Positions 37,530-46,357 are shown, counted from the first letter of the stretch. The stretch is 64,000 nt of DNA from Secundilactobacillus kimchicus JCM 15530 (GCF_001433995.1 NZ_AZCX01000002.1:372001-436000); one strand, 5' to 3'. The notes: a model not told the origin generated them from the sequence alone. Numbers and translations: made by a program.

Positions 37530-39456
37530 TATTGAAACCTATTCCGAGGCTGATTTGCCTAAGGTTGGTGTCTACAGATATGTTGATGATCCAAGCTTTG
37601 AGATTTTAATTTTTAGCTATGCTGAAGACGGTGGAGAAGTTGAGACCATTGATTTAACAGACAAGAGTTCACAACTTCCTGCTGGTGTTTTAAAAGCCCT
37701 CACAGACCCAGCGGTAATTAAGATTGCTTATAATGCCCAATTTGAAAGAGTGGCTATTGGCAAAATGCTAAACAAAACACTGGATCCAAGTCAGTGGCAT
37801 GACACCATGGTGGTTGCTAACGAGTTAGGGTTGCCAGCTGGGTTAGGCCAGGTCGCCAAGTATTTGAAGATTGACCAGCAAAAAGACACTCGGGGCACTC
37901 AGCTGATCAACTTCTTTTCTAAACCCTGCAAGCCAACTAAGGCCAATGATCACCGTACTCGTAACCTACCAGCTGATGACCCAGAAAAGTGGTCCCTGTA
38001 CGTATCGTACAACCGGCAGGACGTGCGAACAGAAATGGCAATTGCGGACAAGCTAAAGAAGTTTCCAGTCCGTAAAAGCGAGTGGGACTTATATGCCATG
38101 GACCAGCGAATTAATGATCGCGGCGTGGGAATCGACGTCAAGCTAGCCCAAGGGGCGATTGAGCTGATGAATGGCTTAAACGACCTGCATAATGCTGAAT
38201 TGAAGCAAGTTACTGGACTAGACAATCCCAACAGCCTATTGCAGTTTAAGGGCTGGCTAAAGACTCTAGGCGTGGAGTTCAAAACCCTAGGCAAGGCAAC
38301 CATCCAAGCAGCGCTTGAAGAAGGCAATTTGCCGGCGGTGGTTCAGACCACTCTGCGACTTCGACTAAGCCTCAGTAACTCATCCACCAAGAAATATCTG
38401 ACCATGGTGAACGCCCAATGTCGGTCAGATGACCGGATCCACGGTTTACTTCAATTCTACGGTGCCAACCGGACTGGGCGTTGGGCAGGGCGACTGGTTC
38501 AGGTTCAAAATTTGCCTCGCAACTACATGAACCCAACCCAGCTTGATATTGCTCGCGAGTTGGTCGAGGAACGGGATGGTGAAGCAATCGAGCTGTTGTT
38601 TGATGATGTGTCTGACACGCTTAAACAACTTATTCGAACCGCATTAGTACCAGCAAAAGACAAGCAATTTATGATCTGCGACTTCAGTGCGATTGAAGCT
38701 CGGGTAATTGCCTGGTTTGCCAATGAAAAATGGTCACTGGCAGAATTTGCGGACAACGAAGATATCTACAAAGCTACTGCCAGCCGGATGTTTAATATCC
38801 CAAAAACCGATATCGATAAAAAGATTCGGCAACGGGGCAAGGTGGCCACGCTGGCTCTGGGGTATCAAGGGGGCTCTGGTGCGTTAATTGCGATGGGTGC
38901 CCTTGATATGGGCATCCCAGAAGATGAATTGCCGGACTTAGTAACCTCTTGGCGCAAAGCTAACAAGCACGTCGTGGCGTTTTGGAAAGAAGTTCAAGCC
39001 GGTGTGATCGAGGCCATTGAAAATGGTGGCGCGCAACGAATGTCAAAAGGGCTTAAGGCCTTTGTTAAAGATGACTTTCTGTTTATCCAGTTACCCAGTG
39101 GGCGCCGGATAGCCTACGCCAACCCACGATTAGAAGAAGGTGATTACGGCTATCGTATTGTTTACGATGGTCAAGGTACACACGTTGGTTTTGCCAAGCT
39201 TGAAACTTACGGCGGTAAGTTGGTTGAAAACATTGTGCAGGCAACAGCGCGAGACCTCCTAGCTGAAGCCATGCTTCGGTTAGAATCTGCTGGTTTTCAT
39301 GCCGTGTTCCATGTGCATGATGAGGTGGTGGCTGAAGTCAATTTAGACGCTGATTTAGCCCAGATGGAAGCTGTGATGTGTGAGGTGCCTCAGTGGGCGA
39401 AAGGCTTGCCACTCAATGCGGCAGGCTTCACAACGAATTATTACCGAAAGGATTAG
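37501..39456 (+). CDS. Phage family A DNA polymerase
   Basis: It has 651 residues. The N-terminal 3'-5' exonuclease domain starts with NIDIETYS (ExoI acids) and continues with an IAYNAQFERV block. The polymerase domain has motif A CDFSAIEARVIAWFA, motif B RQRGKVATLALGYQGG and motif C FHVHDEVVAEV, so it is catalytically complete. It is the replicative polymerase of the phage module. The AAGGAAGG site is close to the ATG. Confidence 0.93.
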   Translation: MVKIEQLNIDIETYSEADLPKVGVYRYVDDPSFEILIFSYAEDGGEVETIDLTDKSSQLPAGVLKALTDPAVIKIAYNAQFERVAIGKMLNKTLDPSQWHDTMVVANELGLPAGLGQVAKYLKIDQQKDTRGTQLINFFSKPCKPTKANDHRTRNLPADDPEKWSLYVSYNRQDVRTEMAIADKLKKFPVRKSEWDLYAMDQRINDRGVGIDVKLAQGAIELMNGLNDLHNAELKQVTGLDNPNSLLQFKGWLKTLGVEFKTLGKATIQAALEEGNLPAVVQTTLRLRLSLSNSSTKKYLTMVNAQCRSDDRIHGLLQFYGANRTGRWAGRLVQVQNLPRNYMNPTQLDIARELVEERDGEAIELLFDDVSDTLKQLIRTALVPAKDKQFMICDFSAIEARVIAWFANEKWSLAEFADNEDIYKATASRMFNIPKTDIDKKIRQRGKVATLALGYQGGSGALIAMGALDMGIPEDELPDLVTSWRKANKHVVAFWKEVQAGVIEAIENGGAQRMSKGLKAFVKDDFLFIQLPSGRRIAYANPRLEEGDYGYRIVYDGQGTHVGFAKLETYGGKLVENIVQATARDLLAEAMLRLESAGFHAVFHVHDEVVAEVNLDADLAQMEAVMCEVPQWAKGLPLNAAGFTTNYYRKD

Positions 39457-39467
39457 GAGGTGCTGAA

Positions 39468-41894
39468 ATGCAGGAGGCCAACACAATCATCAAAGCAGCG
39501 CATGACCGGGACGTGAACTTAGCGGTTGGCCAGTCCCGAACTGAGAAAAAGTGGCACAACGAGACTATGCGCTGGAGCGAGTTCGTTGACCGGCTGAGTA
39601 GACCGACTGTGACGCAAGAGACCTATGATCGGTTTATGAAGCTGGGTAAGGCTAAACGCGACGAAGTCAAAGACGTTGGCGGCTACGTTGGTGGCTTTCT
39701 GAAAGAAGGTCGACGCAAAGCTGACAAAGTTCAATCCCGGTCGCTGATTACGCTAGACGCAGATTTTGCCACCTCCGACATGTGGGATGAAATTCAGTTA
39801 CTGTTTGATAACGCCATTGCAGTTTACTCAACCCACAGTCATGGACCTGGGCACACCCGCCTGCGGTTAATCATCCCGATGTCTCGGATAGTGACGGCGG
39901 AAGAGTATCAGCCAGTCGCCCGTAAGGTTGCCCAGATTTTCGGCATGGATCTGTTTGACGATACCACCTATCAAGCGGAACGGCTCATGTACTGGCCGAG
40001 CCACTCGATTGATGGTGAGTACTTCTTCGAGTACATGGACGGTGACTGGCTAGACCCTGACGAAATTCTAGCTAAGTATGATGACTGGCATGACGCCACG
40101 TTTTGGCCTGAAAGTTCACGGCAAAAAGACGTTCATGTGTCAGCCGCCAAACGGCAGAGCGACCCTCTGGAAAAGAAAGGCGTTATTGGCGCTTTTAACC
40201 GAACTTACTCAATTGTAGACGCCATTGAAAAGTTCTTGCCTGACGTATACGCGCCAACGAGTCACCCCGACCGGTACACCTACATTAACGGGTCAACGGA
40301 GGGTGGCCTGGTCCTGTACGAAGACAAGTTCGCCTACAGTCACCATGGGACTGACCCAGTGGGGGACACGCTCAATAGTGCCTTTGACCTGGTTCGTAAG
40401 CAGAAGTTTGGTGACTTAGACGACGAGGCGAAGCCGGGAACCCCGGTGACGCGACTACCAAGCTACAAGGCGATGGGTGATTTCGCCCGGGCGGACGATG
40501 AAGTGCGACAGGCCTTAGCTGAAGCCCAGATTAGTGACGCTCACGCTGATTTTGACATTGTTGAAGATGACAACAGTTGGATGCGTGAGTTAGATATGAC
40601 CGACGCAGGTGTGATTGACAGTACAGCGACTAACTTGAAACTGATCCTTGATCATGACCCCAATTTGAAAGATGCGTTTGCTCTTGATAGTTTCAGTCAG
40701 CGGTTAGAGATTAAGCGGGACATGCCATGGCGGGAACTTCGTGATGAGCCGTGGTGGAAAGATAGCGATATTGCGGGTCTGAGAGCCTATCTTGAAATGA
40801 CTTACAAAATTGTGAACAAGGGTAAAGTGGATGATGCTTTTATTCTTGAGGCCGAACAGAACCGCTATCATCCGGTGCGAGAATATCTCGATGGCTTGGT
40901 ATGGGATGGCGTGAAGCGGGTTGAAACCCTGCTGGTCGATTATCTCGGTGCCGAAAATACCGAGTATGTTCGTACTGTCACTCGTAAGTTTTTAGCCGCA
41001 GCAGTGGCCCGGGTTGAACGCCCAGGCGTGAAGTTTGACTACATGCTAGTGACCAGTGGCCCACAAGGGATTGGGAAGACCAGTTTACCGCAGATTCTAG
41101 CTGGAAAATGGTTCTCAAACTCACTAGAAGGCGTTTCCGGCAAAGATGCCTATGAGAGCTTACAAGGTACTTGGATTATGGAAATGGGTGAAATGAACGC
41201 TACCAAAAAAGCAGACATTGAAGCTACCAAGCACTTTATTAGTAAGACAGAAGATATCTTTCGGGTAGCTTACGGCCATTACAAGAGTTACTTCAAACGC
41301 CAATGTGTTTTCTGGGGCACAAGCAATGACAGTGAATTTCTGCGAGACCGTACAGGTAACCGGCGTTTTTGGCCGGTAGATGTGGGCGTCAATACCCCCG
41401 AGAAATCCGTGTGGGATGACCTCACTAATGAAGTTCGTGACCAAATTTGGGCTGAAGCAAAATTCCTGTATGACAATGGTGAAAAATTGTACCTTACGGC
41501 CAGCGAAGAACAGTTAGCTGTTGAACAGCAAAAATTGCACACAGAAGTGAATGCCTTAGAGGGTATGATTCAAGAGTTTGTGGATATTCCTATTACTGGC
41601 GATTGGTATGAGAGGAGCGCTGACGACCGGCGTCGATACATTCAAGACTTTGGGGAAGATGAACTGGCACCAGAGGGGAGTGTTAGACGTGAAAAAGTTA
41701 GCGTCATGGAAGTCTGGAACGAACTTTTAAAGGGTGATCCTAGGAATTTGATTCCAGTTAAGGCGGCTGAAATCAGAAATATTTTGACCAATATGGACGG
41801 ATGGCGAAAGGCTAATACGAATAAAGGTCAATCAAGTTTTGGTAAAGATTATGGCCGCCAAGTTGCATATCTCAGGTTGCTACCGGGGTCCTAA
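39468..41894 (+). CDS. Prim-Pol/VapE-type primase-helicase
   Basis: It has 808 residues. The N-terminal part resembles an archaeo-eukaryotic primase: LITLDADFAT gives the acidic pair and VYSTHSHGPGHTRLRLIIPM the His-containing strand. The C-terminal part is a VapE/superfamily 3-like ATPase with Walker A SGPQGIGKTS, an MEMGEMNATKKADIE block and the GTSNDSEFLRDRTGNRRFW signature. Together they suggest primer synthesis and unwinding at the phage origin. AGGAGG lies seven bases before the ATG at 39468. A candidate origin follows directly. Confidence 0.9.
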   Translation: MQEANTIIKAAHDRDVNLAVGQSRTEKKWHNETMRWSEFVDRLSRPTVTQETYDRFMKLGKAKRDEVKDVGGYVGGFLKEGRRKADKVQSRSLITLDADFATSDMWDEIQLLFDNAIAVYSTHSHGPGHTRLRLIIPMSRIVTAEEYQPVARKVAQIFGMDLFDDTTYQAERLMYWPSHSIDGEYFFEYMDGDWLDPDEILAKYDDWHDATFWPESSRQKDVHVSAAKRQSDPLEKKGVIGAFNRTYSIVDAIEKFLPDVYAPTSHPDRYTYINGSTEGGLVLYEDKFAYSHHGTDPVGDTLNSAFDLVRKQKFGDLDDEAKPGTPVTRLPSYKAMGDFARADDEVRQALAEAQISDAHADFDIVEDDNSWMRELDMTDAGVIDSTATNLKLILDHDPNLKDAFALDSFSQRLEIKRDMPWRELRDEPWWKDSDIAGLRAYLEMTYKIVNKGKVDDAFILEAEQNRYHPVREYLDGLVWDGVKRVETLLVDYLGAENTEYVRTVTRKFLAAAVARVERPGVKFDYMLVTSGPQGIGKTSLPQILAGKWFSNSLEGVSGKDAYESLQGTWIMEMGEMNATKKADIEATKHFISKTEDIFRVAYGHYKSYFKRQCVFWGTSNDSEFLRDRTGNRRFWPVDVGVNTPEKSVWDDLTNEVRDQIWAEAKFLYDNGEKLYLTASEEQLAVEQQKLHTEVNALEGMIQEFVDIPITGDWYERSADDRRRYIQDFGEDELAPEGSVRREKVSVMEVWNELLKGDPRNLIPVKAAEIRNILTNMDGWRKANTNKGQSSFGKDYGRQVAYLRLLPGS

Positions 41895-41897
41895 AAG

Positions 41898-42152
41898 GTA
41901 GCAGGTAAAGTAGCAAGGTAGCAGGCAGAAATTTTAGCCGGTAGTAATGTAGCAGGCAGGTAGCAAGCAAAGTAGCAGGCCCAAGTCATTGTGAGAGTAA
42001 GACGCATACAGCCCGTTGCTACAATACTACCTAAAACCTACTACTTTTAGAAAAAGGGTATTTAGGTATATATGTATACGCTATATACGCCTAATTGGCC
42101 TAATAATAGTTTCCGTGATTTTCGGTAGTAATGTAGCCGCCACCGAAAATCA
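41898..42152. other. Iteron-bearing non-coding region, candidate phage replication origin
   Basis: The 295-base gap after the primase gene has no convincing frame. GTAGCARG occurs on the plus strand at 41898, 41910, 41918, 41949, 41960 and 41972, and inverted at 42016-42022. CGGTAGTAATGTAGC occurs twice (near 41939 and 42123). An AT-rich stretch with TATA steps spans about 42050-42110. An 11-bp perfect inverted repeat, TGATTTTCGGT with ACCGAAAATCA (42116-42126, 42142-42152), encloses the second long repeat. Iterons, AT-rich DNA and a stem next to primase-helicase are the usual parts of a phage origin. Confidence 0.7.
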
Positions 42153-42189
42153 ATGAGAAAAGGGTGGGTGGGAGGCATAGGAGTTTGCT

Positions 42190-42471
42190 ATGCAGATTGA
42201 AAATGATATTGAAAAATATTTGAACCAGCAGGCTAAAAAGTTTGGCTGGCTGTCGCTTAAGTTTGTCTCGCCTGGAAATGCTGGTGTTCCCGATCGAATT
42301 TTAATTCGAGAGGACGGACTGTTAGTCTTTGTCGAATTGAAGCGTAGCGCTGAGTTTAATCCCCGTCCACTTCAACAGCATTGGCTGGATAAGCTAAATC
42401 AGTTTCGACAACGCACCGCGGTACTTTGTACAAAGCTTGATGTGAATCATTTTTTCTTGAACTGGAGTTGA
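42190..42471 (+). CDS. VRR-NUC domain nuclease
   Basis: A 93-residue stand-alone VRR-NUC domain of the PD-(D/E)XK superfamily: GNAGVPDRILI gives the catalytic D, VFVELKR the E-x-K, and PLQQHWLDKL the following helix. In phages this family acts as a Holliday-junction or flap nuclease during replication and recombination. AGGAG precedes the ATG. The helicase gene follows after four bases. Confidence 0.88.
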   Translation: MQIENDIEKYLNQQAKKFGWLSLKFVSPGNAGVPDRILIREDGLLVFVELKRSAEFNPRPLQQHWLDKLNQFRQRTAVLCTKLDVNHFFLNWS

Positions 42472-42475
42472 TTAT

Positions 42476-43843
42476 TTGGAAGCCAAACTGCATGAGTACC
42501 AGCGCTATTCGGTCGATTGGATTGAGGCTCACCCATATTCTGGATTATTTCTGGATATGGGGCTGGGCAAAACGTTAGCCACCTTGACGGGCTTACATGA
42601 ACTCATGAAAGACTTTGAGGTTATTGATAAAGTGCTAGTCATTGCACCATTGAAAGTTGCCCAAAGTACTTGGCCCGCAGAGATTCATAAGTGGGACCAA
42701 TTTTCAGACTTTACCTATTCAGTTGTGACTGGTACGCCCAATCAGCGGATGTCAGCACTAGCTGAAGATGTTGATATTTACATCACTAATCGTGAGAGTG
42801 TAGTTTGGCTGACGGAATTGTATGGCAAGAAATGGCCATTTAAAACTGTAGTCATTGATGAGCTATCCAGTTTTAAGTCGACCCGGTCAAAACGATTTAA
42901 AGCACTGCGTAAAGTTCGACCATTGATGGAACGGGTGATTGGCTTAACCGGTACACCTGCACCGAACACGTTGCTAGACCTTTGGCCTCAGTTGTATCTT
43001 TTAGACCGAGGCAAACGGTTAGGCCGCACTGTGACCCAATACCGCAACGATTATTTTTATCCGGGACAGGCTAGCGGGCATGTGGTCTATTCGTGGAATC
43101 TTCAAAATGGCGCTGAAGATGCCATCTATGATCGTATTGGTGACATTTGTGTCTCGATGAAAAAGGCTGATCATTTAAAATTGCCAGCCCGAACTGATGA
43201 AGTTGTGACCGTTTCACTTTCGGCTAAAGAGCGCGAGGTGTATGACACCATGGAACGAGATTATGTATTGAATTTGAATCAAGACGAAATTGTGGCAGCC
43301 AATGCGGCGGTCCTAGCTAACAAGTTGTTGCAGTTGGCTAGTGGTGCCATTTACGACGAGGACGGTAAAGCTTTGCCAGTTCATGAAGCCAAGTTAGAGG
43401 CCTTGGATGATTTGATTGAACAAGCTAATGGGCAACCTGTTTTGGTGTTCTACAACTTCAAGCACGATCGAGAGCGCATCATGAAGCGTCATCCAGAAGC
43501 GGTTGATTTAACCTCAGAGGTGATTGACGACTGGAACGCTGGTAAGATTCCCGTTCTTTTGGCTCACCCACAATCCAGCGGTCACGGGCTAAACTTGCAG
43601 GCTGGGGGCCACATTATCGTATGGTTCTCCCTGACATGGTCGTTGGAATATTACCAGCAGGCCAATGCCCGCCTGGACCGACAAGGACAAAGTCAACCGG
43701 TTACGGTATATCACTTGGTCACTGAAAATACGGTGGATGAACGAGTTATGAAAGTCTTACAGGGTAAGGCCAAAAGCCAAGATGAACTGTTAGCGGCTGT
43801 TAAGGCTCAAATTAAGAAAGCGAGAGTGAGTGATTATGACTAA
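42476..43843 (+). CDS. SNF2-type DNA helicase
   Basis: It has 455 residues of superfamily 2 SNF2-like helicase common in phage replication modules: motif I LDMGLGKTLATL, motif II DELSSFKS, VIGLTGTPAPN (motif III), and the C-terminal RecA lobe with QASARLDRQGQ-like QANARLDRQGQSQPVTVYHL (motifs V-VI). The start is TTG with GGAG upstream. It probably works with the adjacent VRR-NUC nuclease in fork remodelling. Confidence 0.9.
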   Translation: MEAKLHEYQRYSVDWIEAHPYSGLFLDMGLGKTLATLTGLHELMKDFEVIDKVLVIAPLKVAQSTWPAEIHKWDQFSDFTYSVVTGTPNQRMSALAEDVDIYITNRESVVWLTELYGKKWPFKTVVIDELSSFKSTRSKRFKALRKVRPLMERVIGLTGTPAPNTLLDLWPQLYLLDRGKRLGRTVTQYRNDYFYPGQASGHVVYSWNLQNGAEDAIYDRIGDICVSMKKADHLKLPARTDEVVTVSLSAKEREVYDTMERDYVLNLNQDEIVAANAAVLANKLLQLASGAIYDEDGKALPVHEAKLEALDDLIEQANGQPVLVFYNFKHDRERIMKRHPEAVDLTSEVIDDWNAGKIPVLLAHPQSSGHGLNLQAGGHIIVWFSLTWSLEYYQQANARLDRQGQSQPVTVYHLVTENTVDERVMKVLQGKAKSQDELLAAVKAQIKKARVSDYD

Positions 43844-44063
43844 GATTCAAAAAGCGTTAGCTAAAAACTTGCACTATTTTATGAACGAAAAAGGATGGAA
43901 GCGTACCCCGCTAGCTGTCACAGCCCGAGTTCCACAGGGAACGTTAGAAGCTGCGTTAAATGGTGAAGGGGCTAACGGCATGAGTTTAGTTTCTCTCGGG
44001 AGACTTGCGGAAACTTTGGACGTTGAGCCTGGTGACTTAGTAGATGATTGGAGAGAAGATTAA
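43836..44063 (+). CDS. Small helix-turn-helix protein
   Basis: A 75-residue XRE-like domain (NEKGWKRTPLAVTARVPQGTLEAALNGEG, then LGRLAETLDVEPGDLV). The ATG overlaps the helicase stop, so translation is coupled. It is probably a regulator of replication or of the early-to-late change. Confidence 0.7.
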   Translation: MTKIQKALAKNLHYFMNEKGWKRTPLAVTARVPQGTLEAALNGEGANGMSLVSLGRLAETLDVEPGDLVDDWRED

Positions 44064-44075
44064 AGGAGGCATTAG

Positions 44076-44291
44076 ATGGCAACTGCAAAAGTCCATGCGC
44101 ATTGGTATGTGCAAGACGGACTAATTGAAATCTGGCTAGTCGGGAAATACCTGTATTACTATTCTTGGGAAGATCTACCGAATTTTAAATTGGGACAAGT
44201 CGTAAGTAAGGAAGAAATTGGGCATCCGATCAAGTGGTTGCCGTGGAATCCTAAGTACATTCCGATTCAATCCTATCGGGCGTTGAATTAA
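44076..44291 (+). CDS. Small hypothetical phage protein
   Basis: A 71-residue, aromatic-rich soluble protein (HWYVQDGLIEIWLVGKYLYYYSW) with a strong AAAGGAGG. It is the last gene of the replication transcript before a convergent cassette. No family recognised. Confidence 0.6.
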   Translation: MATAKVHAHWYVQDGLIEIWLVGKYLYYYSWEDLPNFKLGQVVSKEEIGHPIKWLPWNPKYIPIQSYRALN

Positions 44292-44313
44292 AAAAAGCAC
44301 TCCGAGGAGTGCT
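44289..44313 (-). terminator. Terminator of the secreted-protein cassette
   Basis: On the minus strand AGCACTCC pairs perfectly with GGAGTGCT around two bases, followed by seven T. Confidence 0.88.
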
Positions 44314-44321
44314 AGCAAATC

Positions 44322-44690
44322 TTAGCGATAACATTGCCTGCCACTAACTGAGATGTGATGTTTTGAATACCACTTAAAGGTGGTACCCATTGATTTTTTA
44401 GACCAACTAACATCTTCTAAAATACGGTATTTATGGTGGCCTAAGTATGCGTAACGGGTGTTACGTGAGTGCGTATAACTAGGCGACCAAGCGTACGAGG
44501 TACTCCAAATCTTGATAATGTTGTTGTTAGGCGCAGCTGGGCCAGTATGCTTTGCTTTCCAGGTTCCTCGTAAAGCAGCGGGCATCCCTTTATGCCAAGT
44601 AGCAGCATCTGCTGATGTGGTTGTGGTTAACACACCACCAATCAATCCGGCGCTTAATGTGAGCATTGCGATAGTAGATTTTTTAAACAT
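44322..44690 (-). CDS. Small secreted protein A
   Basis: A 122-residue protein with a signal peptide (TIAMLTLSAGLIGGVL, likely cut after SADA). The mature part is short, basic and aromatic, with a WHKGMPAALRGTWK motif at its start; the family of small secreted lactobacillal proteins with an M-P-x-A-L/F-R-x-T-W motif has no known activity. It shares signal sequence and motif layout with the neighbouring secreted protein. AGGAGGAG precedes the ATG. It is second in a two-gene minus-strand cassette. Confidence 0.75.
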   Translation of the reverse strand: MFKKSTIAMLTLSAGLIGGVLTTTTSADAATWHKGMPAALRGTWKAKHTGPAAPNNNIIKIWSTSYAWSPSYTHSRNTRYAYLGHHKYRILEDVSWSKKSMGTTFKWYSKHHISVSGRQCYR

Positions 44691-44717
44691 TCTTTCTCCT
44701 CCTAATTAGAACGGATA

Positions 44718-45074
44718 TTAGCGGTGGTAACGATCCCAACCATCCTGTTGATTTTTAGCATAAAGATGATTGTGCTTAACAACAAAGGCTGGAACATCAG
44801 CATTTACAGCCGGTATGTATTCGTAACCGCCTTTGATTTTGAAGCGAATTACTTTTTTGAATTTTGCAACATAGGCAAACTTTTGCCCCTTTACCCCGTT
44901 GGCCCAAGTATGGGCAGTAAAGCGAAGTGATTGATTCCCACGATACCAGGTATGACGAAATGCTTTGGGCATTGCCGAAACGTATGTAGTTTTGGCAGAA
45001 GCAGATTGCGTACTAATGAGGCCTCCGACTAACCCAGCACTTAAAGCAAGCGTAGCTAAAACTGATTTCTTCAT
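44718..45074 (-). CDS. Small secreted protein B
   Basis: A 118-residue protein with a signal peptide (LATLALSAGLVGGLI, likely cut after SASA), then a basic beta-rich domain starting TTYVSAMPKAFRHTWYRG. It is a divergent paralogue of the downstream secreted protein (M-P-x-A-x-R-x-T-W shared). The frame is open to 45122, but GGAGGGG before the ATG at 45074 and the signal peptide set the start. It is first in the cassette, behind its own promoter. Confidence 0.75.
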   Translation of the reverse strand: MKKSVLATLALSAGLVGGLISTQSASAKTTYVSAMPKAFRHTWYRGNQSLRFTAHTWANGVKGQKFAYVAKFKKVIRFKIKGGYEYIPAVNADVPAFVVKHNHLYAKNQQDGWDRYHR

Positions 45075-45098
45075 AAATTTCCCCTCCAAACTACTAAA

Positions 45099-45128
45099 AG
45101 TATACCAGAAAGGACTGATCACGATTAA
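45099..45128 (-). promoter_or_regulatory. Promoter of the secreted-protein cassette
   Basis: On the minus strand TTAATC and TATACT are 18 bases apart, with TGG before TATACT giving an extended -10 element. The segment overlaps the start of the next rightward gene. Confidence 0.55.
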
Positions 45129-45336
45129 TCAAAATCAAATTAAATTCAAAACGTACTTCATTCAGCAACTGGAATTTCGTGAGTACGATCTAGAAAAGAC
45201 CATTATCGCCATGAGTAAAAATTTTGCTTCGATGCCAAATACGGTAAGGGAAGCTCATGCAAAATTATCAGTTAGCGAACGAAATGAAATCATTAAAGAA
45301 TTGGCTATGATGGGAAGTGACCAAAGTGGCAATTGA
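45124..45336 (+). CDS. Phage protein preceding the late regulator (start uncertain)
   Basis: An open frame encodes about 70 residues (IKFKTYFIQQLEFREYDLEKTI, then LSVSERNEIIKELAMM) like small helical phage proteins found before ArpU/RinA genes. Only a non-standard ATT at 45124 sits properly behind AGAAAGGA; the first ATG is internal at about 45211. The end overlaps the late regulator. Confidence 0.55.
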   Translation: MNQNQIKFKTYFIQQLEFREYDLEKTIIAMSKNFASMPNTVREAHAKLSVSERNEIIKELAMMGSDQSGN

Positions 45337-45820
45337 GCTATCAGATGAAACAATCGATAAACTGGTTGATAAATTGATTCTTCGTGGCAACAAGTTTGCA
45401 GCTATGGAATCAGAGTTGAAGTTACGCAATACCCGTGTTTTGTTGCAAAATTATCAGCTATTGCGAAATCATCTCGATGTGGAACTACCTGCGCTGGAAG
45501 ATGATGCACCGTTATCCAAGAAGGAGTTAAACCTCTATTCACTGCTAGGGTATCGGGCCCGGTCCAAAGAGATGATGGAATTCGTGAATGAAGTGATTGA
45601 TCGCTATCGTGTTATTTGTGAGGGTGGTTCGCCTGAACAGAGCCGTCGATTCACAGTGATTCAGAAACTTTATTTGCAATTACCCACTTTGACCATTAAG
45701 CGCATTGCCACCTATCTGAATGTGGATGAAAAGACAGTCCGTCGTGATGAGCATGCCGCTGTGAACGAATTAAGTATAATGTTATTTGGAATTGATGGTC
45801 TTAATGATTTGTCCAAATGA
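45326..45820 (+). CDS. ArpU/RinA-like late transcription regulator
   Basis: It has 164 residues. The C-terminal sigma-region-4-like helix-turn-helix (LPTLTIKRIATYLNVDEKTVRRDEHAAVNELSIMLFG, about 115-155) is typical of ArpU/RinA-family activators of packaging and late genes. Its location just before the terminase genes agrees. GTG at 45326 has GGAAGTGA five bases upstream; GTG at 45317 is also possible. Confidence 0.8.
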   Translation: MAIELSDETIDKLVDKLILRGNKFAAMESELKLRNTRVLLQNYQLLRNHLDVELPALEDDAPLSKKELNLYSLLGYRARSKEMMEFVNEVIDRYRVICEGGSPEQSRRFTVIQKLYLQLPTLTIKRIATYLNVDEKTVRRDEHAAVNELSIMLFGIDGLNDLSK

Positions 45821-45927
45821 TGCCCGAAACGTGTCAACACATGCCCTTTTCGCCGTAGTAAGATGATAGTATGAAAAATTTATCAATCAATACTACTGCC
45901 CAATTTATTGATTGAACCTCCAAACGG

Positions 45928-45952
45928 CCCTAGCAGAGATGCTGGGGTTTTG
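45928..45952 (+). terminator. Terminator after the late regulator
   Basis: CCCTAGCA pairs with TGCTGGGG (one G-T pair) and continues into TTTT. It isolates the next two genes from the upstream transcript. Confidence 0.65.
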
Positions 45953-45978
45953 TTATGCTTAGGTTAATCTAATATGAT
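45950..45978 (+). promoter_or_regulatory. Candidate promoter of the two-gene cassette
   Basis: TTGTTA and TATGAT are exactly 17 bases apart and begin within the terminator's T tract. The expected start of transcription is only about eight bases before the ATG, so the mRNA would be almost leaderless, which weakens the call. Confidence 0.45.
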
Positions 45979-45992
45979 TGGGGATGGCAGTT

Positions 45993-46349
45993 ATGAGATT
46001 GACAGAAAAAACAAAACGCGCCGTTGAAGAGATATTGAAATATGGGAATTTCGAAAACGTTGTTGAGCTTCGCAATGAAGTATGGGCATTCGCAGATGAA
46101 GATGGCATTAAACAGGCCATTGAAAATTTAGCGAATGAAATTAAATATACAGACAATTTTATTGTGTACCCAAATAATTTTGATAAAAACATTCAAAAAG
46201 AATTTTTGAAATTATATGGTAAAACCCCATTGGGTAGAGATACTGACAGTGAAGAGCTGCCTAGTAAACAAATAGAATTAATTGGTCTCAGTAAAGCTAA
46301 TAAACACGTTAGAGATAATCGGCCGGTTTTGACTATTTCGTTTGAGTAG
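45993..46349 (+). CDS. Cassette protein 1, unknown
   Basis: A 118-residue soluble acidic protein (EKTKRAVEEILKYGNFENVVEL, later NFDKNIQKEFLKLYGKTPLG). It has no signal peptide or membrane helix. GGGG lies nine bases before the ATG at 45993; an ATG at 45984 is also in frame. The coding sequence is visibly more A/T-rich than the packaging genes beside it. With the next gene it forms a unit between two terminators. I do not recognise the family; toxin-antitoxin, anti-phage or regulatory roles are open. Confidence 0.65.
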   Translation: MRLTEKTKRAVEEILKYGNFENVVELRNEVWAFADEDGIKQAIENLANEIKYTDNFIVYPNNFDKNIQKEFLKLYGKTPLGRDTDSEELPSKQIELIGLSKANKHVRDNRPVLTISFE

Positions 46350-46357
46350 GAGGAACT

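Noticed and set aside
38701-38715. Partial match to the 18-bp repeat (CGGGTAATTG)
   Set aside because: It falls within conserved codons of polymerase motif A (RVIAW), so it is explained by protein coding.
41895-42189. CRISPR-like array from the GTAGCARG copies
   Set aside because: The repeats are only eight bases, irregularly spaced and in both directions; no spacers of regular length and no cas genes.
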